From Nemopilema nomurai (Eukaryota > Cnidaria > Scyphozoa > Rhizostomeae > Rhizostomatidae): a DNA stretch of 64,000 nucleotides. The DNA lies in assembly GCA_003864495.1 (NCBI GenBank), contig ML133395.1, positions 1,846,075 through 1,910,074 of the forward strand. The letters run 5' to 3'. Position numbers and translations under genes: made by a program. The notes under the pieces are model-generated. The model saw only the letters and a list, made by a program, of their open reading frames with translations, made no database searches and was not told the DNA's origin. Of this stretch, positions 22,630-37,600 are shown in pieces (within the stretch, counting starts at the first letter, position 1; the number at the start of each line of letters is the position of its first letter).

Positions 22630-25600
22630 ATGTTAGCTCCGTGCATTGAGAGATTTCCCATCACCAAGTCTTTTGGCATTGGCATCGCAAACTTCGGTTT
22701 TGGAACGACTGAAGATGGGGTTGATGATGACATTTTCTTTGAAGACCAGCAAGTTCTTGAGCTAGAGCTTCATACCAAGGTATTCACACTTGATTCGTCT
22801 TCTAGTTTAAATGTATTTCACTTGTTTAAGACCTTTCTGAAAAATGGGCCATTCTCTTTATTACAACAATGAAAGGGATTATTTATCAATCTGAGGATGC
22901 AAGCACAAATCAAAGGTTTCTTGAATATGACGTCATTCAGCTTCACTCGAATCCGAAATTAATGTAGATTTCTCTCACCGTTGACAATAACGGGGCGGCG
23001 ATATAAATTCTGATTATTTGCAATTGTGAACTGAATTATGGGCAGAGTACTACGTTATAATTGGGGGCATGCTCCCATGGAAGCCTTCCTGTTAGAGATT
23101 CATATACAAGTAACTGCATTACTTCTGCGGAAAAATTTACTCATTCAAAGCTACTCGTTCACGAAAGGGAAGAAAGCTAAAGGTCCGTTGTTTAAGTTCA
23201 TGTCATGACCAAACTTTCACCCAGAGTGAGGAGAGTCGCCAGCTCTCTGTAATTCCAGGCACGAGGAATCACGAGGTGTGGTCACATCGAGAGGAAAGAC
23301 CAGGACACTGCTCGATAAGCATAAAGCTTCTCAGTGTCCTAAGAACTACCTTCAGATGCTAGGCAAAATAAATACTAAATACTTTAAGATACTTATACTA
23401 AAGACTTCTTTCTTTTTAAAAAGACCAGGAGGTGCACTTTGAAAATTGTGCTATAATGTCAGATACAAAAGCCTGATGATTCTTTGAGATATTGATGATG
23501 TCGATAAGAATTCTTAGAAAGAGATATTATTACAAGGAACGTCATTTAATCAATCCCTCACTTAACCTCATTATTTTACCGGGAGGAAGACCCACCATTT
23601 GTTATAATTGCACGGCGTTTCGTAAGAAAACTTCTGAGGTGAAGGAACGAGGCATTGTGGTTCATAGAAATGCAGCTGACGACTTCGAGGTGATGTATTG
23701 TGAGGCTGCATTCGATTGATGTTGCATTCTGGGATTTAGTTGTGCCAAAGTGACCCGTTGCACGGACTTGTGACTCAAATGGTTCTAAGATTAGCTTTTT
23801 TGGCTACGGGTTTTGTACAAAGTCGATTTGTACCAAGCCAAAGCAGGGTTTGCCGAACGTCCTCACAGCCAGCCCTCACTGAAATCGATAGCCCAGCTAT
23901 TGACAATGGCTTTGAGGCTTGAACCTCCTCGCCAGAATATCGTCGCATGTGCTTGAGAAGGTTGTCTACGCTGTATCTGATGTCGTACTCACGAACTCGT
24001 ATATCTGGTGACATTCCGGGGGTTAGGCACACCAGCTAAGCCTGGGGAACGCTCGTCACGAGAGTAAGCTGGCGCTGGTGGGATCCAATAGATCAATTGT
24101 TTATCTGCAAAGTCTTTTGGTAATGGATGACATTAGCGAAGGTTTGCACTCAAATTCCAAAGGTGACTCCAAGAGATTTGAAACAATCACGCCATCTAGC
24201 CAAACGCATCACCATTCACCGTGATGAATCGAGTTAGGCCCAATTCCAAATCAATTTAAAAATTTCCAAGAGGTGTCTTTGTTCTTTCAGAAAGACCCCG
24301 ATGTTATACCGCAAATACCAAACATTCTGTACAAAGGATTGTAACGCCATTGTTGCGTGCAATTAACTCCATTTCCCGTTTCGCACTTTTCAAAGATCTA
24401 CACCCCTTCCTCGACCCGCCCTCTCTTTAATTCTGCGTTGCTCCAAACGGGTGACTCTGGGGGTCTAATCCTCTCTAAAAAAAAATTTCCGTGTTCTGGG
24501 TATCTCCTTGACGGATTGATTTATCAGTATGAAACATCTAGGCTTCGTGGCAAATCAAGAAATGTGGTAAAATCTAATTGTTATTGCAGCCACAATCTGA
24601 CGTGACTTGACTTGACAGTTTTCTAGTTGCTCTACATCTTGTCATGTGACCAAACGAGCCCCACGTGAGACACGAGACACGGCAGGCTGCGTCTGAGAAT
24701 CGCTACATCGCTATTCCGGTTGCTGCTGCATCAATTAGCTCTTTTTCTGGTCAAAAATCTCTATGGGAATGGAACTATGTTAGCAACGGGATTTGTAGCA
24801 TAATTGGGTTTGATCAGACACCAACCTTTTAACTATTGCTAGCGCTGGTAGTACCCGAAAAAACTGAAAATACTTTAATTGATATAAATATGATGTAAAT
24901 AGTCTTCTCGCAGAAATATCAGAGAGTGTTAATCCATGTTAGTCCAATAAGTTTGATGAAAAGTTTTCGTGATGCGTTTTACTTGTTATTGTCACCATAA
25001 GGGCGGCTTGCATACATCCCCAGGAATTCCCATTTCATTTGCTTTATTTCTAAATAAATGCTACCATCTTGGCAATGGAGCCGTTCCGTTACTAGCTACA
25101 ACATCCGGGACCATATGAAGCCGATGTATGGAAGCCTGGAAGCGACTTTTTCCAACGGTTTCGAAGCGGCTTAGAAATTAGAAAGTCACATGGCAAGCAG
25201 GCCCAGTCTTTCATGGTAAATCGGTTTTAAGACTTCCCTAATATCATTATTTTTTGAAAATTCCATTGATATGGAAATCTATTTTGCAAAAGCAACTGAA
25301 ACGAACTTTCATGCTCAAGTTATTGAATTCGCTTAAGCAGTGCAAAGATGGACACTGATCTTTCATTCGAAAACTTTCGGATTGACCCGTCCAGGAATAT
25401 AGTACACGAAAAGGTTCGTTGTTTTGATTATCCTTGCTCGTTGCGTGATTTCTGCGACTGCAGAGTTCTTATGGCCGACCAGCGGATACCAGCACTGAAC
25501 AGCAACAGTCTTGGTTCCGAAGGGACACGAAACAAGGTCCAACCGCTTCTCTGGACACCAAGATGCCTGTTCGTCCAATTGGTTCCGACGCATGATCTTT

Positions 25601-28600
25601 TCCTGGGGTATGATATGGCATTCAAAGCGTGTGCGCTGCCATTTCATTAGAGTCCCAATACCTATAATTATGCGCCTTCCTTGGAGATGAGGAAGTGTTC
25701 AGTCAGTGGCGTGCTTTTTGTGCCCTTAAAATTTACAGGTGTTGCAGTAAAAGCCAATTCTCTTACCTTAACCACATTTAACCCTTCTTTCCCGGTATAC
25801 CGGCCACTAATCGCTTGGTTGGACAGCCCTTCTTGGCGACCTTAAAGGCACTTTTTAGTGTTGGGTCCTCGAAGTACATCTGTTGGGGCTTCTATAAGAA
25901 GAAGGCAGTTTGAGCGAGATACTGTTGATTGTTTCTTCATTATGTTTCCTCGCAGGCCTTCAGCCGTTAAAGTCCAGTTGTCACTGGTTGGTTATTACCG
26001 TATGTCGATCATTTGTGGACATAAAATGGGGCGCGTGCCCAACTTCTCGCCTGGTCCATTACCATATGCCGTTCGGGACCTCAGTTGGCTACAAAGATGC
26101 ATGTTAATATTTTCTTTATCCCAATTTCAGTTGCTTTTTGAAGAAATCAGGGTGAGTGCTTGTAGCGTTGGTCAGGCTGGGGCTCTTAGATACAGATTGA
26201 GAACATCAGCTCAGCATCTGGCCGCATTCTCGCCGCTCGCTGTCAACCGAAGCCTGACTTTTGGAAGGCAGGGAGGGGCCATTGCCAAATGACCCAGACC
26301 GATGGGCGTGGCCTGACTCTAATTTTACACTTATTCCATGATCACCTCTCACAGACAAATCTTTGTATTACTAACAAAGCCGGTTGATTCAAACCAAGTT
26401 GCGTGAGTAGTCACAGTTCGTCTCAAGAATCACCTTATCTTTCATATAACTTACCCCAGACACCATTTATAAGTGGGCAAAGATTGCAGGCCATCAGCCA
26501 GTACTTTACAATCATAGTAAGGCCATTACGTTCAGTGATGTGCCTAACAAAGACCATGTGTTCTGGAAAATGCAACTGTTATTGCTATCTATTGATTTGC
26601 CAGTGTCAAACAATAAATGTTGCTGTTGTTGTTGTTGTTATTGTTGTTGTTATTGTTGTTGTTGTTGTTGTTGTTAATGTGTTCATTTGCGTGCAGACTG
26701 CACAACTTTCAGCCGGCACCACGTTGTTCTAGCAATGTCGCGTTAATTGGGTCTCGAGGCATTAGTCCTTGGCTTAATGTGAAGATGCGCTTAGCATTAG
26801 GATCCAGGGTGCTAATCGGCCTCACTCGTGATAGCTAATCACGTGATGATCAACCATAGAATATTTACCACCCGTTGCTAGCCAGGTATGACTTGAAGTT
26901 GCGAGGTTTTCTACAGTCTACCGGCGTTTACAATGCCAAAGACAACCTCTGCATGTGACGTGTGTACATTCACTTTTACACACAAACCGAAGCAAGTTTA
27001 AAAAAACGGGAAATATCTTTAGCGCGGTATGCCAACGCTTGTTGGAAAACAGAACACTTGTTTTATGGTGAAGTCTTTATATCCAAGGTAGTTTAACTTT
27101 GAGAGTATGAAAGGAGAATATACTTAAAGGGGATAATAGAGCCTCGCAATACATACTAAGAAATGAAGCAATTTTCAAAGTTAGGAGAGTCCCTTAGAAT
27201 GATCACAACGTTGGAGTGGAAAGGGATGGTCGAGGTCTGGAGTGGCTCTCGTGTGTGGGATATCTTTGTGTTGGGATCGTGATGGGAAGTTGTGATCGGT
27301 TGTTGGAGTATTGTGAAAAGACTGAAGTTCATTTGGTATTCAATGTTCTCACTCCCTATTAACAAGTCTCTCTGACTTGACTATCACGACTTGAAAAAGT
27401 AAGCTAGGGCTTCGATTCCACTTTAAGTTAGAAAACAAAATATATCTTGTATTCATAAGCTTGACAAAAATTCAATGTCCTAATACTATTTCATACCATA
27501 GCAGAACCCTTATACAACAGTATTGAATACTCGATGCTCAACTCGATTAGAACACCTCTTTACCACATGTTTATTTACAAGGCTTTAGAAATAAGTCATG
27601 TGGTCTTAAAACAGGGGGTAACCTTTTCAATTCTATGTATATAACTAACGTATACGCAATTGCCTTTCATGTTGATGAAGCACCTCCATTCGAGATTCAA
27701 TAAGACGCAACTCAAGATTCACTCTTAGCTCCAATTCTTTTGAAAATTGCTTGAAAATTGAGTTTACCATACAAAATGGCAGATAATTTTCCAACAACAC
27801 CGAGGTTTAGCTGCTACATCCCCTCCGAGTGAATAAAAGCTATATAACAAAGTTGTTGTTGTTCAGGTGAATAGAAATATTAACAATTATAGAGCATTCG
27901 ATTGTGACATCCTTGCCAATAGATTTCATCTTGACATATATGAGTTCTCATATTTAAAAAGTACCTAATTTTGATCATATAATCTGAAAAATGGCGACCT
28001 CAAAATTTGCAAAATCTTGTAGACATGTTCCAAAATCTGGCGAGATATTGTTAATAAAATGTTTCGTGCTTGCCAATGGATTACTGCTATTCTAGCTTGG
28101 TTTCTAAAGTTTTTGAACAAAGTTTTTGAGTTGTTTCTTATTCTCAATTGATTAAAAGGCATTCGTGGTGCCGTTGTGTAAGACCTGGTTTCTTTCATGT
28201 GAATACATTTAATGGAGTATTTGACAACCTTAATGAGATTGTTTATCTCAGATCACTACAGGCGTTAGTGGGCTTATAATCGAGACATTCCGATTAAGAT
28301 AATAGTTCTGGATTGCGTTTAAATTAGTTTCTTAGACATTGATAGCTGACACCAAAGGTCATCTTGAGAACCCCTTGACAAAATAAAAACAAAGAAAAAT
28401 GAGCCTCTTTGATAGATATACCAAAGTGAAGTCTTTGGTGAACTGAATGCCTTCTATTCACGCTTCCCTTCTGCTATGTGCTTTCTGTCACAACTCCGCA
28501 TGTCACAGAATACAGAAATGTTGATGGAAAGGTTCCCGAGGAAAATCGCGAGGCTGGCGTCAGAAACCTCGCAGTGGTGGGTTTCCGCGGGAATCTTCCG

Positions 28601-31600
28601 AGTCATATTGCCTTGAATAATTGCAAAGTTGTACACCCCAGGAAATGATGCCATATTCATACACAATAAGCAGGGAAGAATGATAAAATAACATTGGGAA
28701 ACATTTCATTCCTTTAAACATGCAAAGGACATTGATATGCGAATTGTTTATCGTTGCAGCAGGGTTAGGAACTCTGCAACAAGTGTTTTAACAAATGTTC
28801 TGAATTAGCAATCGACAAAGTAGTTTGCAAAGAATGAGCCTCTATTTTCAGTTGTCTTTACAGTTGTTGCTGTACTCTGTCAAAATAACAAAGAATGTTA
28901 TTTCTGTCTAGACATGTTCTTTTCTGCGTTTTGCATCTTCACTACAAATTATGGATAACGGGTCAGCGCTAACCGCGCAAGGAGCCTATACCACAATGCA
29001 CTGCGTTCAACCCTATCTTGCAATTCTAGAACGTCCACTTGTTTACAACACCAGTGTTTCAGCTTGATACGTTGTACCCTCTTCACTCATAGAGCGCTCT
29101 TGTGCAATTGGGGAGCCATAGTAGTTCGCCTTTGTCGCTTTCAGAATCCAGCTTTACGTTTGTTTGCAAATTAAAAGGCTGGGGCCGCGCAAAGCACTGA
29201 GTCGTTTAATACAAGGCCTAAAGCACTATCAAAATGTCTTGTGTTCTTTACCCAATAAATAACTGAATTTTTTACTGATGGTGTACAATTTTTTTGGAAA
29301 CATTTGTTCAAAGCTCGTATCTATTGGTGGTCTAATTTGCATTTCTCAACTATTGTGGCCTTCTTCGACCCTCGAGTATCACCCAGCTAAAGATTGATGA
29401 TGCTACCCCACATTAAGCTTTTATTGTCAAGCTAGCTGAGTTATCTCTATTCCAGCTCAAAAAATTTAATCCTGTCACGAACTGCCATTTTTCTCGTGCC
29501 GCTTTATAGAATTCTGATCATGCTTCTGCGTTGGGTAAATCCCTTGAATCAGTCAACCTATTCAAAACGTTGAGTATAGACTGCTGAGGCATTATTTCCG
29601 ACAATGACTCTGACTCATGCACATTGCAAATATCTATTGTTATTGTCGGGTTTCTATCATGTTTAAATTCAAGTGAAGAGCCGTATGTATTGTTATTTGT
29701 CCTGAATCAAGCCAGCTAACCATATCCATTTCAGTACCAATATACCAGGGGTCAAGAATACTAAGTAGACATCCGGTAATACATATATTACAATCATCTT
29801 TTCATCTAATTTCAGCGTGAAATAATGTAGAAATAAAGCATTGTCCGCTCGTGTAATATTATTTTTCAGTCTTTTTACACATATTCCCATTTGAAATATC
29901 TTGGAAAAGGGTTTAGCCAATTTTACCGGGCTTGCAGTTCGTGAGGGGTATTGGAACGCAAAGCCACCAGTGTGTATGCAAACAGTGCCCAAGCCAAATG
30001 AATCTTCTCCAAAGGCATTATGCAGATCATCGTATTTGGAGCAAACAGCATTGGGCTTAGAGAACATCATTGCTGTACCCCACCTGCGGATTATATGTGC
30101 CCTCCCCCCTGATATGATCTGCGTAGAGTTTCCTCCCCCCTGTACTTAATCATCGTAACAAGGCAGTGAAAACATTAGTTCTTTCTCATGATTTTGGGTA
30201 TCGAATTTCACGACCAGCTAATGATAAATCAGATCAAAACAGGCCTACTGTTTAACACCCGCTAACGATTATTACATTTTAGCTTGTTAAGTGGAGACAT
30301 GAACACCAACTCGATAATATCTTTCCTGTTAAAGACAAATGTGTAAGAGACAACCTGCAACAATCTCTAAAAGGGTAAAATTTTGTCAGTTAAACCTGAT
30401 TTTAATTATTTACACGTTATTGGACTCCTCGGTAGCCCGTTTTCTACTTGCGGAGGATTTTCAAATTCTTCCTCGAGGCGATCTAAATGCTTCGACACAG
30501 TATAGGAACTGGGATGGTTCATATTCTGTGGTTTCGGTTTACGGACTCTGTATCATTCCACGAAATTTTATGTGACTTGATTTAGAACTATCAGCCCCTG
30601 AAAAGCTTTTTAAGGAAATTTCTGAGTGACGGGGCAGCTTTTAAGCCATGACCGATTTTACAAAAACTATTAATTCTACATATTACAGTGCCTTGGAATG
30701 AAATCCATATTGCGGGGGGGGGGCTTTTAGCATCAAATCAATATTCTGTTTACCTTTCACGAAGGCGAGTGGGTCCAGAGGAGGGAGACTCGTTGAACTA
30801 AACACGGATGAACCATGGATGTGGATTGTGTGGACCAAGTTGAGCGGATGGAAAATGCTGTTTACCAGATTTACTTCCGGCTCTAGGTGGCTCACACCAC
30901 AACAATTACGTATTTACAGGCGTTTTCCGTCCCGGACTATGTTTTGAAAGTGGATATTTTACAACCTGCACAGTTCTGTTTGCCCGTTTCACAAACATTT
31001 GTCATATTGTAAGTTATCGTGAAACAATCTCGCCTGTCCAATGCAAACAGGGCAGGCAAACAATCCCTGGTTCAAACAATCCTCGTCTGTGCTGTTGCCT
31101 TGGTCCTTGGCCTGTAATTTCAGTCTGAAATCTCAAGAATTTGGAGCTTGGATATTGTTACAAAGATGCTCTCTTATTTCAGACAAATAAATTTTGGTCC
31201 TTGTGGAGAAGGACGTGTTCAAGGCACTAAGAAATGAACTAATCGAAAGACTTTCTACCAGATTGCTCTTAACTTAAACAGTGTACTATATAATTAGTAT
31301 TGCTTTTTCCATAATTCATTGCGTTGTGCAGAAAGCTTTTATCCCAGGGAACGACAAAATGCTTTGTTTTTAACTATTAATATCAGCTTTGTGTGTAGGC
31401 AAGACAGATGCTGAGCACGTGTCTAATTATTTAAAGTCCTTCGCCTTGCATTGCTAATCTCACAAGGAACTTTGAGTCGAATCTGGCTAAATATTCCACG
31501 CTGCATCGCAAATACCAACCGGATTTATTTGTCCTTTCATCACGGGCAAAGGCACATGACCTGTAATTAGTCACGTGATATTGCACTGGACGACTTGCAG

Positions 31601-34600
31601 TTTTGCAGAAGGACGAGGTGGCGGTCGATTGAAACCTGAGGAGCTGGTAGTATCAACTGGGATTAATTGCTTTAGCGCATTCTCGAGTGGCAAAGATGCA
31701 TAAGATTTCTTCGTTTGACCACCACGACTCAGGCTTAACGCTCTCTGAAACGGTGTGTATAAACAAGGCGTTAGGGTCCCCATATGCCTTGCAACTATTG
31801 TTCATTTGATTCGTGTTTACTTGGTTTTTGCTCAACTTGCTTCTCCTTGTTTTGTAGGTGGAGACTGTCGGTGACTTTACAGTTACCATTCAGGTTAGTT
31901 TCATTCGTTTTCTTTCCGTGTTCCAAAAGAATTTAAGCATACTGCTTTTCATACTGAGTGGAACGTGTTTTGTTTCGTTTTCGTGGAAGGTGAAGCTGAG
32001 AAAATGGTGGCCAACGTCTAGCCAATTTATCCAGCCCCCTGGACATCCGTCGAAATTGATTCAAGTGATTTACTGTAAGCTTTGTTTGTGTGACTTTAGA
32101 CACGGTCTTTATTATAAGGCAGTTTCGTAAGATTAATTGTCGATACAAATAGCCGAGCAAATACTTTTTACCGTAGAAAATTGTAGTTTACGGTAGTTTT
32201 GATATTAACTGGATGACTTTGAGAATGATAGCCTTGATTTCTATACAATTTCCAAGTGTCCGCGGGCTTGGTACCTGCTAGAAGCCCTAGGAATTACTGT
32301 ATTAACAGAAAGCATGGTCGATACATAAAGTGTGTGCATAACAATTGCTAATGGAAACACGGCCCCGGAGGCTTTTGTCATTTTACAATAGAGAACCATT
32401 TTCTTTAGAGTCTGGTCTGGAGCAGACAGTTTTGTTTTGGTACTTTGGTAGAAGTGGGCGTATCCAGCAATGCGCGTGCATTTTACAACTTTTTCCAAAG
32501 ATATACCAGCGAAGTGGTCAACATTATGTAAGAACGGTCAAAAGTCAGTTATAAAGGCGGGTTCTGTGCCCTGTTAGTAAGCCCTGGTGTTGCTGCGTCT
32601 GATTTAGAAAGTAGGTTTACTTCCAATAGGCCTTCTGTAAGATTGGCAACTAACCCTCGGGGTTGACTAAAGCCCTTGATATTTCAACACTCGAAGTTCC
32701 TTAGAGATGTGAAACGCTTCGCAAGAAACAAAAAGCGCCTTAGAGAAAGTAAGAGACTTGTGGCCTAATTTTGAAGATACGGCTTATAACGTATAAACTT
32801 ATTACTTATTACGTATAGGTCATTACTGAACGCATGAAAAAATTAGCGTGCTCACAATAACATTACCTCATAAATATGAAAACTTATTAATACTCGCTTA
32901 TAAAAATTTTGTTTAAAGAATAGATGTCAAGTCAATGGTATGACTTTAAATTACAAAATGATCATAATTATTATGCATTCTGAGCCTGGATACAATCAAT
33001 AGCTGAATTATCAGAGAGGGTCTGGCGAACCTGTTGGGAGATTCAGGGCTTTGAAAAGTTGCCCTTTTGTACATGAGGAAACAGGGGAATAACCATTCAT
33101 AGAACAATAACTAGCTTCTTGAACACCCACATGGTGCAGTCACATGGACTATTCCCAACTGCATTTCCAGCAGACAAAGTCAGTCCACACTAGACCCTTA
33201 TCTTATGAAAAATCACATAACAAAGCAAGGTTGATAAATAAAACTGTTGAAAGTGCTATAGATATCCTTTAGTAGCACGTAGCATTTGACAACCATTTGC
33301 ACAACTGGATTCTAAATTTGATAGTTGAGATTGATGTACAATGAAGTGTTTTGACATAATTTCTCTTTCTACTCTCCAGGAGAAATCTCCTGACAGAAAG
33401 AAAGTTGCTTCCTTGATCACATTCCATGATATTGGTTTGAATCGTAAGTTGTCCAATTCTATTCATTTTCCTTTACAATGAGCAATGCAGGATGGCAATG
33501 CTTAAATTCCACCTGGTTGCCTGGAAAGAAATTGATTTTGAGGAAAATAACTGTAAACCAGGCATAAAGCTGCTTTCTGACTTCCCTTGGAATTCCAGCT
33601 TTAGTTTTGATGTAGATTTGAAATACCTGAGTTAGATCAGCATGTGGTTTATCTAGAGGTCAACATTTTCATGACTTGCATTTGAATACAGAAATGACTT
33701 TCCTTTGAACTGAATTAGTGGCCAGTGTCCTAAGACTTATATATACTTTATGGTTTTGACATTGGTTGTTCAAGGAGTTGAGCTAGTATGCACACAGAGC
33801 TAGTAATACTGAGTTGGGAGTATTTTCTATGGTAATTGCGTTTCTGATAGCAATGATCAGGAATGCTTGTTAAGAATGCACAACAAACATTGTTAAGCCA
33901 TTAAGGTAAAGCTATAAAAACCCAGTGGATAGCCGTAATGAATAGTAGTTATTTCAAAGTTTACTGCAAGCACTTTAGGCTCCTGCAAGAACTTTATTAC
34001 TAGATAGGAAAGAGAACATGTTATAATGTTATAAGCTTCCAATTCACAATAGGTCACATTCTTGCAAAACTTTGACAAATTTGAAAAAATTTCTTGGTAG
34101 CTTGATTTGAGAAAATGGAGAACAGAGGATGGTTTCTGCTAATATCTGTTCAAAACTGAAACAGTTGAAACTTCAAGTTTTAAGGTGCATGTGAAATTTC
34201 AGTGATGTGACTAGGGAGCTGAAACATTAAACAACAGACCTAGAGTCAGTGCAGTTTGTTTATTGTTAAAGTCGCAATTTTATGCTTGGAGTCTTCTTGG
34301 CCATTCAATAGTGGTGAAGGACTGTCACGCAATGGCATCACTGAAAAGGCTGAAGGCAATAAGTGACAAAACTTGCCACCTTACCTCAAGGTGCCAATCA
34401 AAGGTGTGCTACATAACAAGCACTTCAAGTGAATATTGTTTTATGTGTATCTCTCTGAGAGAAATGGTTCATCAATTTTTGAGTAAAACTGTTTTTTTAT
34501 TTTTCTCTTTCAGACAGCAGCTTCAAAGAATTTTTCCATCATGAGGATAACTTACAGCTTTGGGATAAATTCAAAATATATCATATTGATGCACCGGGAC

Positions 34601-37600
34601 AAGTGAGTAGTATTGATTTATTGAAAGGATCATTTTCTCTCTGCTGCAGTTTGTTTGCAATCAAAAGAGGTGAACCAACAGGTCTGTTTATTTACACTGG
34701 CAAATCCCATTGATGGACCAATCTAGAGCGAGAAAGCACATTGATGAGTCAAAAGCCCAACATGGAAGTGGCCTCTTTGATAGAAATGTGTTGTTGCTTT
34801 GGTGCATTATGAAAAGGCATGCTTGGGGAAAAGAGGCTTTTAGCTGTTCATGTTTAATGACATTTACTGCACGGGTGGGTATTGTGACAATGTTTTGTTG
34901 TATTGATTTGTGTAATTAAGCATTAGCATTATTGGCCTACAATCGTGACTTTTCAATGACCTTTTTTCTTTTTACAGCAACATGGGGCTGATAAGTTTTC
35001 ACCACAGTATGTATTGCTCTTCTGCTTTCCATGTCCCTTCGCTGTATTTAAATCTTTTAACCTATTGTGATTTTGTTACTCAAAGTCAAAATTTTAGTCA
35101 CCTGCATTCTCTTGAACTTTGAACTTTGGCCTTCTAAGACATGGGTATTTGGATGGAGAGGAAGGGATGATGGTGTGAGACTATGATGAAAGATGAGTCT
35201 AGCAATTGAATTTTTTTTAAGCCAATAAGAATAATGATAACCTATTCATGAAAAGATTGTTCCATGTGATATTCAAAATGCCATCCAAATGCAACCTATT
35301 ACGAGTCCTGCTTGGCCAACAAAACCAGGCAAGAGAGGGATGGGGGTTTTAGCTGTTCAATTGGGTGCGCTACAGCGAAATATCTCTCAGACTTATGGCA
35401 GAGATAGTAGCAAATCCTTTCACTTCAGAATTTAAACTAGATATTCCCTTATTCATATTTTCTGTCATATTTTCGAACATATTTTCTGGCATAAAATTTA
35501 GACACACAATCCTAATGTAGATATTTGGTGAATGGCTAGTTGCGAAGTTTTTTGCACCAATTATATCTTTTCATTTCAGATACCAGTTTCCTAGTTTGCC
35601 GAATATTGCAAAGATGCTTGTCACAGTTCTTGAACATTTTAAGTAAGTTCTTATGCCTTTTCGTGCTCTCTCATGTTCCCATCTAAATGTGAACAGTGAC
35701 TATAAACCGAGAAGCGACTTTCAACTAAAGTGGCAGTCTGTGTCTCCAATCTCTGCCACAAGTTGTTGGAAAACTGTGAGACGTTTTTGATTTTGCGACC
35801 ACCATTGCATTTCCGTCTATCCTTGGTGGTTGCAACCCCCTTGCCCCCCTTAAACAACGTTGCATGGGTGTATTAGAATTCTTCACAACATTTGTATGTT
35901 TTTAGGATCATTCACTTTTACATTACACGACCTTGTTTGAGGGGTGATGGGGTTTTGTACCTTACCCGAAGCGTAAATTAGAGCAAATTTCAAAGACTTC
36001 TGGCAGCAAGATTGTAGGTTGGAGCAGGTCTTACTCTGTAGTCGACCAATATATTACTGTCACGCATGTTAAGTGATGTCTAATTATATTGTATCATACA
36101 GTATCATTCAATAGTTTGAAGCGTCAGTAAAGTTAAACACTAGAAGAAATCTTTATGTAATCTAAAATTTGTTCCCCTCAGCATTATTCGCACGATCCAT
36201 TTATTGACAATGGCTTTCTCTCTGATAGACTAACAAATGATGTTATTTGTTTTGGCGTTGGGGCTGGAGCAAACGTTTTGCTCTATCTGGCTGTAAGTAC
36301 ACCCGAATGATACTACCTTCAGTCCGTCTCAATGTTGTTAGATTTTCCGTCTCAATGTTATTAGATTTTTCGTAAGAATAAAGCTGCCACGTTCACGCTG
36401 GCCAGATTTTGCCTTGCGTTCACATTGCTCCGCTACGAATACGCGAATTAGAGCATCTAAATCTGGAAACGATGCGATGCATAAACGATACACTTTTAGT
36501 GTGGAGGGTGGACGGAAACATTCGAAAGCGCTAACAACAGCAGCAACATGTAAGAGATCGAGTAGGCGACAACAGTTTAGAAGAGAAAGAGAACACACAA
36601 GAATTTATGGAATTTATCGATCTGAAACTTTCGAAACTAGGCTTAAGGACTAATTACTGAACAATATCAACATTTCTACAAGTTATTCATGTAAGCGTTA
36701 CATTTTTTAGTACTCATGATAGTCTATACAGTATTTGAAGCACTTCAGCATAACCTGCAATACCAAATATCGCATGCATGTATGATGGTATGTAAAACCT
36801 TCAGCAATCGATTTGCCCAGACTTTCCACCATTTCTTTTATTTAATCGACTTGATTCTGATCCTTCAATATATCTTTCTTCAGCTGTAACTCTGCTTTCT
36901 CTAATATCAAATCTATTGCGTATCAACTTGTTTATGAAGGTTCTTTATTCCAAGGCTTCTCTCAGCTCGGTTACAAGCTCTTTCAGCTTAACTTGCATCA
37001 AAGGCACCAAAAGGTGTTGATGTTGATAGAAGTATTGCTAGTACTGGGTCAGTATCTCTAGATAAATCTTTACCGAAAGGACTTCCACTTTTTATGTAGG
37101 ATGACTTCTTACGATCGCGTTGCTGGAGGTCTCAAAACTTGTGCAAACTCTTCAAAGAACAATAGAATTACTTTGCCATGCCAACCATTCCCTCCTGAAT
37201 CTGCTGCAGTTCTATTCTTCTTCCTCAATGCCTTCAGTCATGTTGCTGCCATTTCCTTCATGACGTTTCTTCTACACAGTGTTGTAATCTTTTTCTCTGC
37301 AACCATTTCTTGATGCTTTCTCAAATATTCAATCAACCTCTTAGTACTATCTCAGTATTTAGCATGACCACCTTTTTTTACTCCAACTTCACAACATCGA
37401 GAATGGTTTGACCTTTTTTTGCTGTTTTGGCGCCAGTTCTGCGATTTATTCAACAGGATTCAATTCGAAAGAGAGACTGTGACTGCGCTTTCGTTTCACC
37501 ATCCGTATGCTTAGCGTTTTCATACTATGGCATGCTGTTTTCATTTGGAGCAATGTGAACGGGCAACGTGTTCATACGCGAAAGTGGGTTGCAACAAGAA

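Noticed and set aside
26403..26838. Poly-Val and poly-Leu open frames
   Set aside because: Produced by the (GTT)n microsatellite.
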